A stretch of 64,000 bases of DNA from the NCBI RefSeq assembly GCF_032884065.1, contig NC_088873.1, positions 496,001 through 560,000 of the forward strand. The letters run 5' to 3'. This document shows, in pieces, positions 33,925-46,000 of this stretch. Source of the stretch: Artemia franciscana. Taxonomy: Eukaryota; Arthropoda; Branchiopoda; Anostraca; Artemiidae. The notes under the pieces were generated by a model that was given only the letters and a program-made list of their open reading frames with translations, ran no database searches and was not told the DNA's origin. Numbering within the stretch: position 1 is the first letter of the stretch; the number at the start of each line of letters is the position of its first letter. The translations under genes were made by a program, and so were the position numbers.

Positions 33925-35165
33925 TATATGAAATAGGCTGTCCCCTCCTCAACGCCCTGCTCTTTGCGCTAAGATTTTAAAAAGTAAAGTTGTGACAGAG
34001 TCAAACTTTAGCATAAAGAGTAGAATAAGAGTTAAAACATTGCTTTTTTTTATTTAATTTCTGAACGTTTTTGAATTCATACAGGTTTTGAATTTGGCTC
34101 ACCGTACATGAATAATTAAAACGAAAATAACCTTATAATAACCTAAGTTTGATTTTTGTTTCAGTTGTTTAAGAATGACTCCCGAAACACAAAGGCTATT
34201 TAATTAGAATAATAGCCTCTTTTATAAGTTAAAAAAGAAACTTAAGCGTAAGAGCGAGCTACTGAGGAGAGGCAACCAATCTCAGGTACGTAGCATTTTA
34301 TGTTCATTTTACGCTTTAATGTTGCCTTGTTTTTTATTTAATTGAAAAACAAGAAAACCTTGTTTTTTGTTTAACTGCTGACCGTTTTTTAAATAATGTC
34401 CCTCCATGGAAAAATCCCTTCCCCCACGAAAAATTTTTCAATGGAAATTTTCTCCCACGTAACTTAAATTAGCGATATTTGTGGAAGTAATTTTGTAAGG
34501 CATAGTAACAAAACCGCCAAAGTGGTCGAAACTATTTTTATGAAAACGAGAGTCATAAGTTGAGCAATTCTCAAATGACCGAAATGAATGAAAGAAACCA
34601 TCTTTAAATGATATACACCATAATTTATGTTCGTTTTAAGTTTTAATGTTATTCCTTACTTTCAGCTGGAAAAAAATAGTTTTTTTTTATATTTAATAAC
34701 AGCCACAAGCCGAACACATAAAATATCTTTGGTTTACAATCACGTAAAAATCCTAGTTATCAAGCTGCTTTATTAAAAATTGAATGCTAAGATTGGCTGG
34801 AAAATAACACAAACAAAATGTTGCTTATATCGGCCATTATTTAACAAAATTCAAATTTTAGCGTAAAGAGCGAGGTATTGACAAGGTGGCAAACTTCCTC
34901 ATATACGCAATATGAAGGGGTTCGCCCCCTGGTCAATACCTCGCTCTTTACGCTAAAGCTCGAATTTTGTTCCAATTCTTTAATTTGAATGTCCCCTGAA
35001 TCACAAAGGCCGTTTAATTAGAATAAATAGCTCTATTGAAATTACTAAGGATATTTTAGCGTAAACAGCGAAGTATTAACGAAGGGACGAACTCCCTTAT
35101 ACGTAATAATTTCTGTTCGTTTTAAGTTTGCATGTTACTCCTTACTTTCAGTTGAAAAAACTTGT
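33925..35165. repeat. cluster of Family B foldback arms
   Basis: Several partial copies: GAAATAGGCTGTCCCCTCCT...AACGCCCTGCTC (33930-34025), an arm at 34140-34330, a right-end piece at 34620-34680, and a full foldback at 34840-35165. The last has GCGTAAAGAGCGAGGTATTG facing CAATACCTCGCTCTTTACGC around a GCAATATGAAGGGGTTCGCC centre. All non-coding. Confidence 0.75.
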
Positions 35166-36110
35166 TTTTTTAAATTAAATTTCTGATCGTTTTTTAAATA
35201 ATATTGGGGTATCCAGCACACCCTTCACAGAAATTATCTTCTTCAGGAAAAATTACTCCGTGGAAAGATCATCCCACGCAACCCAATATCCCGGCCCTCC
35301 CATCAGAAAAAATCCCCCTGAAAATGTCTGCATACTTACCAAAAATCAATACTATATGTAAACAATGGGCGAAGTGCATAGCTTGCGGCCCTTCTCCCGA
35401 TGACTGTGGGGGATTAATTAATTCTCAAAATATAGTTATTAGATATTTCGACTATGCTGAACAAAATGGCTACCTCAAAATTTTGGTCCGGTGACTTTGG
35501 GAAAAATGAGCGTGAGAGGGGCCTATTTGCCCTCCAATTTCTTGGTCACTTAAAAAGGCAGTAGAACTTTTAATTTTCGTTCGAATGAGCCCTCTCACGA
35601 AATTCTAGGACCACTGGGTCGATATGGTCATCCACGAGAAAAACAACAACAAAAAAACAAACAAGAAGAACAAACAAACATGCATCCGTGATCTTTCTTC
35701 TGACAAAAAATACAACATTCCAAATTTGTGCAGATAGGAGCTTGAAATCTCTACAGTAAAGTTTTCTTATACGCTGAAACTGATGGCGTGATTTTAATTA
35801 AGATTGTATGATTTTTTCTATGAATTTCTTTTTAGTTTAATTTTCACATTAAAGCTAATGCAAATTCTATGATTTTTAGGGGGTGTTTCCCTCTTTTTTC
35901 GAAATTAAGGCAAATCTTCTCATTTAGGTAACTTTTGATGGGTAGGACTAAACTTGATGAAATTTATATATTTAAAATTAGCATAAAATTCTGATTCTTT
36001 TGATGTACCTATTGGTATCAAAATTCCCTTTTTAGAGTTTCGGTTACTATATTGCTTTGCCGGATCGGTCCTTACTACAGTTCGTTGCAATGAACTGTTT
36101 AATACCTTTG
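35165..36110 (-). repeat. Family A copy, reverse, near full length
   Basis: Runs from tail to head in reverse and ends at the palindromic head (ACAGTTCGTTGCAATGAACTGT). It is joined without gap to the Family B foldback on its tail side, as in the copy at 62.3-63.2 kb. Confidence 0.8.
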
Positions 36111-36214
36111 TTTTATGTTATGTACGTACTTCGAACAATGACTAAGGGATGGAGGGTCAGAGGATTTTCTAGAGAAAGATGAAAAGTTAGGTGAAGCTCT
36201 TTGTGGATGATGCT

Positions 36215-36335
36215 ATTTAGATTAACAGAAAGAGAAGGGGTCCTCTTCATGTTTTTAGAGTTTCGGTTACTATTGATTCGGGTCTTTCCTTACTTACAGT
36301 TCGTTACCAAGAACTGTTTGATTCTTTGTTGCATA
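36215..36335 (-). repeat. Family A head fragment
   Basis: A second short head piece: AGAGTTTCGGTTACTATTGA, TTACAGTTCGTTACCAAGAA and CTGTTTGATT. It lies 105 bases beyond the head of the previous copy. Confidence 0.7.
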
Positions 36336-36824
36336 AAAACATTTATCTAGAATAAATACGTTTATTTTGAAACAAGTTCAAAACAAGAAAAATACAAACA
36401 AACAATAAAATAAATGAAAGAATAAATACAAAATAAATAAGAGACATAAGTAAAATGGAAATAAATAAGAGAAAATAGATGAAAAAGAGTGAAGTACCAA
36501 TCGCTGCTTGGGACATTTTCTATAACCTTCTCTCGTCGGTAAAATTCCCGATTTTACAGATTTTTAAGAATTTAAGAAGCTTGTCTACTCTCTGCTCAGT
36601 CGATGTAAAAATCTCGAAACTAGAGCATCTGGTGAATCTGAAATAAAAGAAAAACAATGCAATCGATATGCTAAAAGCAAAAGTAAACCAGTTATTTGTT
36701 TAAACTGTATAAATGGACAGGTTCATAGAGGCACAGGGGGAATCTAAAAGTGTTTGGTCATGCTGTCATAGGTCAGATGAAGTCCTTACTAAACAGACGT
36801 TGAATGGTTATGCCGGTGACTCAC
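36336..36824. other. spacer between Family A and a candidate exon
   Basis: A-rich AATAAATA-type sequence (36350-36490), then ordinary AT-rich DNA. No other feature. Confidence 0.4.
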
Positions 36825-37056
36825 TGTTAGAAGACTCGAGAATGAAAAATAAGAACCTGGTATAATAGAGCGAACATGAGTCAGGAGCTAAGGCAACCTC
36901 TGGAAATAGCTGCTCTACTTCTAGAAGATGATGTAGTTTGTGCTCAACTGCCTGCCAGGTCATGGAAATCGAAAAGTTTCTGTCCTGGAACAGGCACAAG
37001 GCAGAGTCATTCCTAGCTTCGGTGATGCACCGGGCAAAATTAACTACAGCGCCCCT
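36825..37056 (-). CDS. candidate exon, function unknown
   Basis: An open minus-strand frame reads GAVVNFARCITEARND, then SISMTWQAVEHKLHHLLEVE and PDSCSLYYTRFLFF. It ends at a good donor (GTGAGT after CTAACA). The acceptor side (GGTCTGGAG) is weak. The composition is more balanced than flanking DNA. It could be a further exon of the gene represented at 38543-39590, but as drawn the phases do not join directly (that exon ends in phase 1, this one would begin in phase 0). Both contain a CITEA-x-N string, which may be coincidence. No domain recognised. Confidence 0.25.
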
Positions 37057-37289
37057 CTCCAGACCCAAATATAATAAAAAAAAACCGAATCAAATTGAAA
37101 ATCAAGATCTAAGTGACAAGATCATTTAGTGATAAGATCACATGATCAAGATCTAATAGTTTCATAAAATCGAACATTTACTCTACTTTCATTTATTTGT
37201 ACATGAAAATGCAATAAGTAATTTTCAAAAATAACCTCGAATTTTATTATTTTTATATCGATTATTTTATTAATTTTATTATTATATTT

Positions 37290-37560
37290 ATAATGAAAAG
37301 GGGTTTTCCTCCTCAACGCCCTGCTCTTTACGCTAAAGTTTGACTCTTTCTCTCAACTTTATTTTTTAAAACAGTAAAAAAACTTTAGCGTAAAGAGCGG
37401 GGCGTTGAGGAGGAAAAGCCCCTTTTATATACGGAGTAATTTCTGTTCGTTTTAAGTTTTATTGTCGCTCCTTAGTTTCAGTTAAAAAAAACTAGTTTTT
37501 TTATTTAATTTCCGAACGTTTTTGAATTAATGCATGCTTGATTTTGGCTCTCCGTAACTG
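37290..37560. repeat. Family B foldback, complete copy
   Basis: AAAAGGGGTTTTCCTCCTCA/ACGCCCTGCTCTTTACGCTA faces TAGCGTAAAGAGCGGGGCGT/TGAGGAGGAAAAGCCCCTTT across a ~40-base centre. The right flank is TTCTGTTCGTTTTAAGTTTT...CGCTCCTTAG. One of the cleanest foldbacks in the window. Confidence 0.85.
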
Positions 37561-38275
37561 CTGTACACTCCCCAATAACCATTTCTATATGTAAACACTG
37601 GCCAAAGTTTGTAACTTGCAGCCCCTTCCAAGGGGACTGTGGGGGAGTAAGTCGTCCCCAAAGACACAGCTGTTAGGTTTTTCGACTATGGTGAATATAA
37701 TGGCTATCTAAGAATTTTGATCCGGTGACTTAGTGGAAAAATGAGTGTGGGAGGGGTCTAGGTAACCTCGAATTTTTTTGGTCACTTAAAAAGGGCACTA
37801 GAACTTTTACTTCCCGTTAGAATGAGCCCTCTTGCAATATACTAGGACCACTGGATCGATACGATCACCCCTGGGAAAAAGAAAGAAAAAACACACAAAA
37901 AAACAAACTAGCAAATAAACACGCACCCGTGAACGGTCTTCTGGCAAAAAATACGAATATCTACATTTTTGTAGATAGGAGCTTGAAACTCCTACAGTGG
38001 GGTTCTCTGATATGTTGAATGCGATGGTGTGACTTTAGTTAAAATTATATGACTTTTAGGGGGTACTTCCCCTTATTTTCTAAAATAAGGTAATTTTTTT
38101 CAGGCTCGTAACTTTTGATGGGTAAAACTAAACTTGATGAAACTTATGTATTTAAAATCAGAATTAAAATGCGATTCTTTTGATGTAACTATTGGTATCA
38201 AAATTTCATTTTATAGAGTTTCAATTACTATTGAGCCGGGTCGTTCCTTACTACAGTTCGTTACTGTTTGATTAT
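37560..38275 (-). repeat. Family A copy, reverse, tail-truncated
   Basis: Reverse-orientation body ending in a damaged head (TTACTACAGTTCGTTACTGT). It abuts the Family B foldback on its tail side. Confidence 0.75.
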
Positions 38276-38542
38276 TATTATATTATTATATTTTTATCAT
38301 TATATTGTTATTTTAATTTTATTATTTTTATATTATTTCATATCGAATTTTATTTATTATTTACAATCACTAATTGGCTATATTTAGTCGATTCTGGTAG
38401 ATTTTAACCTATGGTATTCTGTCGAAAAGTAATCCTATTCGAAGTTTGACTCTCCTGTAAGAATATACCGTCAGTTTAATTATTAACAGAACCATGTCCT
38501 AAAGACATATCTTAGACACTATTGAAACATGAAGTGCATTAC

Positions 38543-39590
38543 CTGTAAAAGAACAAATTGACGCCTCAAAAAGAGCAAGAGCAGGATAGGGACTGAATAG
38601 GGATCCTGAGGTGCCCGGTGGTTCAAATTCTCCATTATTATTAGCTTCAGTTATGCAGTTCAGCGCTGTAGATTTCTTCATGTCGCACTTCCAAATTTTC
38701 AGCATTAGATCAAGCTTTGCTTTTTCTAGTTTAATGTCCTCTTTTGGTTCCATCTCTGAGTTGGAAGCTTCTAGTAGTGCGTTAAATGCTTTATTTGCCA
38801 TGATCCTCTCCTCCACTACACGACCCAATATTCTTGGGGATGTGTTGCCGTATTTAACCTCTCCCGATTTGGCACAGTTGAGGTAAAGAGGATGTTGGAG
38901 CTGGCAAAATTCCTCCGAGCAAACGGAATCGATTGACTTTTCACAAGTTTTCTTTTTTATTTCACTTCCTATTGGAAGAAGGTATTTGCTTGAATGCTCC
39001 CTTTCGTAAAAGAAGCCGTCAATATACAAACTTAATTTTTCTTTTGCATCCTTAAACTCATCCCTTAGTTTAATTCTTTCAATATCAAGTCTGGATAATT
39101 CCTCTTTCTGCTTATTCCGTTTTTGAGCATCCGCTTGGAATTGATTTGATTTGTACCACATTATTTCTTCAATTTCATTTAGCTTTTTCTCGGCTCTTCT
39201 TAATTCTCCCCATATTTCTTCAATTATTTCATCATTCCCATCAACTTTGGACATTGTTCCAGTGATTGATAGATTTATCCCTAGCCTGTTTACAGTAGGC
39301 CACTGGATACTCCTTTCAATAATGCAAGAACTGTAAAACAATTTTGTTAGTTTTTCCTGTTGCGGCCCATTCTCAGTTTTTCGCAAGTTTTCCCGTAGTT
39401 GTTCAGTTTTTTCATCAATCTCCTCATCTTCGGAGGAAGCGATAGGCCATTGACTACTCCTTATAGAGATGCGAGAGTTATACAAGGAGCTGTTTTCTCT
39501 ATTTTTTAGCTGTGAGTAATCCTTCCCATCAGAGGAGTCTCTTGACGACCTTGATGTCGGAGAGACACTTATGGATGATTCTCCAGTACT
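38543..39590 (-). CDS. 349-residue internal exon of an unidentified gene
   Basis: A long open frame has matching splice borders: acceptor TTCTTTTTCATTGCAG before AGT ACT GGA, and donor GTAATG after TTTACAG. It enters in phase 0 and leaves in phase 1. Residues 1-60 are Ser-rich, and an acidic helix (SSEDEEIDEKTEQLRENLRK) follows. About 120-200 is strongly charged and probably coiled coil (EIWGELRRAEKKLNEIEEIM, RLDIERIKLRDEFKDAKEKL). A Cys-containing segment and a second helical block (RVVEERIMANKAFNALLEAS) come next, then a Pro/Ser tail. Two nearby segments share IERSIQWPTVNRL-like and IRSSQWPIAS wording, suggesting a short internal repeat. No stop or frameshift occurs. I do not recognise the family. 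The coiled coil suggests a structural or adaptor role, which is inference only. Confidence 0.75.
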
Positions 39591-39659
39591 CTGCAATGAA
39601 AAAGAAATTATCAAAAGGAGAATTTTTTATTACAATTAAAGCAATATTTACTCCTCTCA

Positions 39660-39790
39660 AAAAGATTAACATAAAACATAAAACCCGGCTCAACAGCAAC
39701 CAAAACTCTAAAAAATGGAATTTTGATACAAATAGATACATCAAAAGAGTCAAATGTGTATGCTGATTTTAGATAAGTTTCATCAAGCTT
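39660..39790 (+). repeat. Family A fragment
   Basis: CCCGGCTCAACAGCAACCAA, AACTCTAAAAAATGGAATTT and TACATCAAAAGAGTCAAATG match the region just behind the Family A head. It ends at AGTTTCATCAAG, where the RTE-like LINE 3' end begins. Confidence 0.7.
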
Positions 39791-40639
39791 ATTTTCACTG
39801 CTACTACTAATAACTCACCGCACCACCAAGCCGCCTGAGGCCAACATAGCTACACACGCTCCTTCTCCAGCCCAATCTTTTCAATCTATTGAATAGATTG
39901 ATCCCAATCTATTGGGATTGAAATACATTTTACGGACAGCCTACTGTTTGAATTACGGTCAGTCAGCCGGATACCCAGAACAATCCGTAGGCAATATCTG
40001 TGGAAAACATCTAGTAAATTTTCTTCCGATTTTCGGAGCACCCATGCTTCAGAGCCATATTTGACTACTCACTGTAGCTTCCAATATTCTTATCTTGGTT
40101 TGCAGACTTATCGTCCTATTCTTCCAAGCTTTTTTTAACCATGAAAAAACACCATGAGCCTTGGCTATTCTACTTTTAGCATCTTCACTGCTCCCACCAA
40201 CTTTATCCACTACCAAGGTAAGTGAAACTGTCCGACTAATCAATCTTTTCGTTAAACAACGTCACCTTTTCATCTTCACTTATTCCTAACCTTAGTGACT
40301 TAGTCTTCTTAATATTGATTTTCAAACCTATTCTAGCACCCTGAACTCGCAAAACGTCTAGAAGGCCATTCATTTTGCTCACACTTTCATCTAATATGCT
40401 TAAATCATCAGCATAATCTAAGTCCAGGAGAGTTTTTCCTCCCCATTTAATTCCGTGGTCTCCCATTGGCTTTCCTGTGCTCCTTAAAACAAAGTCCATC
40501 AAAATAGTCCCTATAAAGGGGGATAAAGCATAACCCTGCTTAAATACAAAAGCAGCTACTAACCTCATTTCCTACCTTAATAGCAGCAGTATTATTCTCG
40601 TACACTGCACTAATTACTTTAATGTATTTTACTTTAAAA

Positions 40640-40640
<1 letters not shown>
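39790..40640 (-). pseudogene. RTE-like LINE, 3' half (RT fingers/palm to C-terminus)
   Basis: Reading right to left: KYIKVISAVYENNTAAIKVG near 40630, KQGYALSPFIGTILMDFVLR (usually Q-G-C-x-L-S-P), LLDLDYADDLSILDES (catalytic YADD), KINIKKTKSLRLG, then RIAKAHGVFSWLKKAWKNRT. After position 40050 the frame breaks, and about 300 bases of the C-terminal region are missing relative to the copy at 50-51 kb. The extreme C-terminus (RLGWRRSV-type) and 3' end with a TAGTAG tail follow at about 39870-39790. RTE elements of this type are widespread in invertebrates. This copy is interrupted by the Helitron to its right. Confidence 0.85.
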
Positions 40641-41599
<959 letters not shown>

Positions 41600-42372
41600 T
41601 AATCTATAAAACTAAGGACCAAAGTTGCTTGACAATTAAGGCACTTCTCAATTATTAACCTAAGAGTGAAAATTTGGTCGACACATCCTCTACTTTTTTT
41701 AAAAACCGCACTGTTATTCTCATAAAACTTTGTATACAGCATCTTTTAGTCTAAAATAAATATCATATTACTAAGTAATTTACTACCTACAGAGACCGAA
41801 CTAATGCCTCGATAATTACGACAGTCACTCTTATCACCTTTCTTATACAGTGGTTTAATTACGGTTTTCCTAAAATCATTAGATTCATCCTCTTTTTCAA
41901 AAATCGTTTTCATAATCTTAAATAGCTTATTTCTAACCTCAGAGCCACCGTATTTAAGAAACTCATTTACCACACTAGCAGCACCTGGAGATTTATTATT
42001 TTTTAATCCTTTTAGTACTTCCGCTAATTCTTCCTCGCAAAACAAATCTTCCTTTACATCCAAGGTATCACAAACTTTTTCATTTTCTCTAGATCTTTTC
42101 CTGCAACTGTATCTCAGTTTGGCACATTCTCAAAATGTTCCGCCCGTCTCTTATTAACTCTTTCTTTATCACTAATTATGGTCCCATACCTATCTTTCGG
42201 TGGGACAGATCCGGATTGACTACTCCTTTAAAATTTTTAACATGCCGGTATAATATATTACTATTATGCCTTCTAGCTGCATCTTCCAGTTCCTCAGCAA
42301 TTATATCCATGACCTCCACTTCACACCTCCTTAGTCCATATTTTAATGCTTTCTCCACTTTCTTTCTACTCA
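41600..42372 (-). pseudogene. RTE-like LINE, 5' half (linker and RT N-terminus)
   Basis: Minus strand: KKVEKALKYGLRRCEVEVMD and DAARRHNSNILYRHV (linker) at 42372-42180, then EDLFCEEELAEVLKGLKNNK, SPGAASVVNEFLKYGG, KPLYKKGDKSDCRNYRG and GSKLLSNMI (RT motifs 0-2). A frame break follows, then FKKVEDVSTKFSLLGLIIEK up to the Helitron border. It continues the copy at 39790-40640, with a small loss at the insertion point (the F-I-D...A-F-D palm aspartate region). The left end fuses directly to a Family A repeat at about 42372. Confidence 0.85.
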
Positions 42373-43060
42373 TCAAAAGTTACGAGCCTGAGAAAATTTG
42401 CCTTATTTTCGAAAAAAAACAAGACACACCCCCTAAAAGGATTTTAATGGAAATTACGCCATCAGATTGATTGTATCAGTGAACCCTGCTGTAGAGGTTT
42501 CAAGCTCCTATCTACAAAAATGTAGAATTTTGTATTTTTTTGCCAGAAGAAAGATCACGGATGTGTGTTTCTTTCTTTTTGCTTTTTTCCAGGGGTGATC
42601 ATATCGAACCAGTGGTCCTTGAATGTCGCAAGAGGGCTCAATCAAACGGGAATTAAAAGTCCTAGTTCCATTTTTAACTAACCGAAGAAATTGGAGGGCA
42701 ACTAGGTCCCCTCCCACTCTTATTTTCTTGCCAAAAACAACGGATCCAAATTTTGAGATAGCCATTTTGCTCAACATAGTCGAAGAATTTAATAACTGTG
42801 TCTTTAATTATGACTTAACCCCCCACCGTCCCCAGGGGAAGGGCTGCAAGTTATGAACTTTACCCATTGTTTACATAAATTTTTTGTTATTGGGAAGTAT
42901 ACAGACCTTTTCTTTGGGATTTTTCTGATGGGGGTCGGGGGAGAGGGTTACGTGGGAGGATCTTTCCATGGAGGAATTTTTCATGGAGGAAGAGAATTTC
43001 CATGCGCTGGATCTCCCGACATTATTAAAGAAAAACATTCAAAAATTAAACTTTAAATGC
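42372..43060 (+). repeat. Family A copy, forward, head-truncated
   Basis: Begins at CATCAAAAGTTACGAGCCTG, with the head and first ~150 bases missing, and runs to the tail GCTGGATCTCCCGACATTAT. It is joined to LINE sequence on the left and to a Family B arm on the right. Confidence 0.8.
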
Positions 43061-43380
43061 AAATTTTTTCAACGGAAAGTAAGGAGCGAAATTGAAACTT
43101 AAGACGAACAGATATTGTTACGTGTTTGAGGGGGGTTCGCCCACTTATAAAAATTTTGCTCTTCACCGTGTATTTTTAGTAATTTCAAAAGACCTATTTA
43201 TCGCAATGAAACGGCTTTTGGGAACCATGGGGCATTCTTAAAGTATTGGAACAAAGTTTGGACTTTAGCGTAAAGAGTGAGGTATTGAAGAGGGGGTGAA
43301 GCCCCTCATATTAAGGATATGAGGGAGTTTCTTCCCCTTATCAATACCTAGCTCATTACGCTAAAGTTATTAATTTGTTA
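43060..43380. repeat. Family B-like foldback, diverged
   Basis: GGAAAGTAAGGAGCGAAATT, GAACAGATATTGTTACGTGT at the left. A central palindrome follows: TTTAGCGTAAAGAGTGAGGT...GAAGCCCCTCATATTAAGGA, then TATGAGGG...TACCTAGCTCATTACGCTAA. Confidence 0.7.
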
Positions 43381-43544
43381 AATAATGGCCAATATAAACA
43401 GTATATTGTTTTTGTTATTTTTCGGTCAATCTTAGCATTTAATATTATCTTAGGCAGCTTCTTAACTATCATTTTTATGTGATAATAAACCAAAGATATT
43501 GTATGTTTTCGACTTGGGGTTGTTATTAAATAAAAAAAAACTGG

Positions 43545-43810
43545 CGTTTTACAACCGAAAGTAAGGAACAATAATAAAATTTAAAACGAACAGAAATTAT
43601 TACGTATATGAGGGGGTTACCCCTTCTCAGTACCTCACTCTTTACGCTATTGCTAGCCTTTTGTTTCAATTATTTAAGAATGACTCCTGACACACAAGGT
43701 CCGTTTAATCAAAATAATAAGTTTTTTTTTACAAATTCACAAACACTTTAGCGTAAAGAGCGGAGTATTGAGGAGGGAGCAACTCGCTGATATACGTAAT
43801 AACAACCAAA
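43545..43810. repeat. Family B foldback
   Basis: Left arm CCGAAAGTAAGGAACAATAA, TACGTATATGAGGGGGTTAC and CTCACTCTTTACGCTA; right arm TTTAGCGTAAAGAGCGGAGT, ATTGAGGAGG and ATATACGTAATAA. Confidence 0.75.
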
Positions 43811-43837
43811 AGAAAAATCTGAAAAAATTACAGTCCA

Positions 43838-44815
43838 AACAGTTCGTGTTAACGAACTGTAAGTAAGGAGCGAACCGGCTCAATAGTAACCGAAACTCTA
43901 TAAAAAACAGTTTTATAAAAAAAGGATTTTGATACCAATAGATGTATCTAAAGAATTGTCTTTTTTATGTTGATTTTAAATGTATAACTTTCATTAAGTT
44001 TAGTTATACCTATCAAAGGTTACGAGCCTGAGAAAATTTTCCTGATTTTAACACAACCTACAATTCAAGTGATCTTAGTAAAAATCACCATTAGATTCAG
44101 TGTAGCAGAAAACCCTACTGAATACGTCTCAAGTTCCTTTCGCACAAATGTGGAATTTTGTATTTTTTTCCAGAATAAAGATCATGGATGATGTGTGTTT
44201 ATTTGTTTTTTTTGCCAGGGGTGATCGTATCAACCCAGTGGCCCTAGAATATCAGAAGAGGGCTCATTCGAACGAAAATTCAAAGTTCTAGCGCCCTTTT
44301 TAAGTGACCAAAAAAATCACCCGCCACTTTTTTTCTCAAAATCGTCCGATTAAAATTTTGAGATAGCCATTTTGTTCATCATAGTTGAAAGGCCCAACAA
44401 CTATGCTTTTAGGTATAAAATGACCCCACCCCACATCCCCCCAGGAATGGTATTTAATCTATAAAATTTGCCCATAGTTTACGCAAAGTATTTGTTATAG
44501 GGATGCATGCATACTTTTTCGTGGGGAGGGGGACAAGTTCACTACTGGGGGTTTTTCATGGGGAAGGAAGTTTCCAGGGAGTGATCTTGTCAGGTGAAAT
44601 TACAAATTGCAGGAGTTTGCCAGAATTCTTCTACAAAATTCTTTTTTTGTGTCCGATTTCTCTTTTCTGTCTCAATTTTACGCGCGGAGTGGTTAAGAGT
44701 AATTATCTGGGGTAAACTTTCACCGGGATTGAATTGTCTAAAGGATATTTCTACGGTGAGGGATTTTTTCTTCCGTCCAGGTACGGTCAGATATCCTGGC
44801 ACTATTTAAAAAACG
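43838..44815 (+). repeat. Family A copy, forward, complete
   Basis: Starts with the perfect 22-base palindromic head (43839-43860), then GTAAGTAAGGAGCGAACCGG and the full body. It ends near TGGCACTATTTAAAAAACGA. It is followed at once by a Family B foldback. The tail half (44500-44800) diverges from the other copies. Confidence 0.8.
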
Positions 44816-44829
44816 ATCAGAAGTTAAAT

Positions 44830-45095
44830 AAAAAAACAAGTTTTTTTCTACTGAAAATAAGGAGTGACATTAAAACTTAAAATGAACAGAAAGTATTCCT
44901 TATTTGAAAGGGACTGTCCCCTCCTCAACGCCTAACCCTTTATGCTAAAGTTTGACTCCTTCTCACAGCTCTATTTTTTAAAACAATAAAAACTTTAGCG
45001 TAAAGAGTGAGGCGTTAGGAGGGAACAGTCCCTTTCATATATAGAATAATTTCTGTTCGTTTTAAGTTTTAATGTCACTCCTTACTTTCAATTAA
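44830..45095. repeat. Family B foldback
   Basis: GAAAATAAGGAGTGACATTA, TTTGAAAGGGACTGTCCCCT and AACGCCTAACCCTTTATGCT face AGCGTAAAGAGTGAGGCGTT, AGGAGGGAACAGTCCCTTTC and CACTCCTTACTTTCAA. Confidence 0.8.
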
Positions 45096-45284
45096 AAAAC
45101 TTGATTAGTTATTTAATTTCTGAACGTTTTTGAATTGATACAGGTTTTGAACTTGGCTCACCGTACATGAATAATTAAATATATGAAAAATTGAATAATT
45201 TATATACGGAATAATTTTTATTCATTTTAAGTTTTTATGTTGCTCCATACTTTCAGTGAAAAAAGTTGTTTTCTTATTTAATTT

Positions 45285-45545
45285 AATATAAAGTTTTTTA
45301 ACTGAAAACAAGGAGCGATATTAAAACTTAAAACGAACAGAAATTACTCCGTATATTAAAGGGACTTTTCCCTCCTCAACACTCCGCTCTTTACACTAAA
45401 GTTTGACTCTTTCTCTCAACTTCACTTTTTAAAACAGTAAAAAACTCTAGCGTAAAGAGTGGGGTGTTGAGGAGGGAAAAGCCCCTTTAATATACGGAGT
45501 AATTTCTGTTCGTTTTAAGTTTTAATGTCGCTCCTTTCTTTAATG
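45285..45545. repeat. Family B foldback, complete copy
   Basis: Both arms are nearly full: GAAAACAAGGAGCGATATTA...CTCCGTATATTAAAGGGACT...TCTTTACACTAAAGT, then CTAGCGTAAAGAGTGGGGTG...CCCCTTTAATATACGGAGTA...TTAATGTCGCTCC. Confidence 0.85.
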
Positions 45546-45734
45546 GTTTTCTCTTAGTTTTGATTGGAAGATTTTGGGAAAAAAGGGGCGCGGGAGGAGG
45601 TCTAACTGCCCTCCAGTCTTTTGGCTACTTAAAAAGGCAACTAGAACTTTTCCTTTTATACGAACGTTTTTATTTGTAGAAAATATGCGTATTTTGCGAA
45701 TTAACTTACATAACGAACTTCTATATTTGTATAT

Positions 45735-46000
45735 TTTTATTATATATATGAGGGGGTTTACCCCCTCGTTAATACCTCGTTCTTTACATTATAGCTTCAA
45801 TTTTGTCCCGGTTCTTTAAGAATGACCCCTGAATCACAAAGGCCGTAGAATAAATAGTTGAAATTACTCAAAATACTTTAGCGTAAAGAGCGTGGTATTT
45901 AGGAGGACATGAACTCCACATATGCTTAATAGTTTCTTTTCGTTTTAAGTTTTAATGCTGCTCTTTACTTTCAGTTGAAAAAACTTTTACATTTTTATTT
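45735..46000. repeat. Family B foldback, diverged
   Basis: ATATGAGGGGGTTTACCCCC, TACCTCGTTCTTTACATTAT at left; TTTAGCGTAAAGAGCGTGGT, TTCGTTTTAAGTTTTAATGC and TTTACTTTCAGTTG at right. Confidence 0.7.

Noticed and set aside
38499-39614. A single 371-codon gene starting near 39614
   Set aside because: The apparent start is not ATG and lies in the polypyrimidine tract of a splice acceptor; the last codons run through a splice donor. It is better read as an internal exon, 38543-39590.
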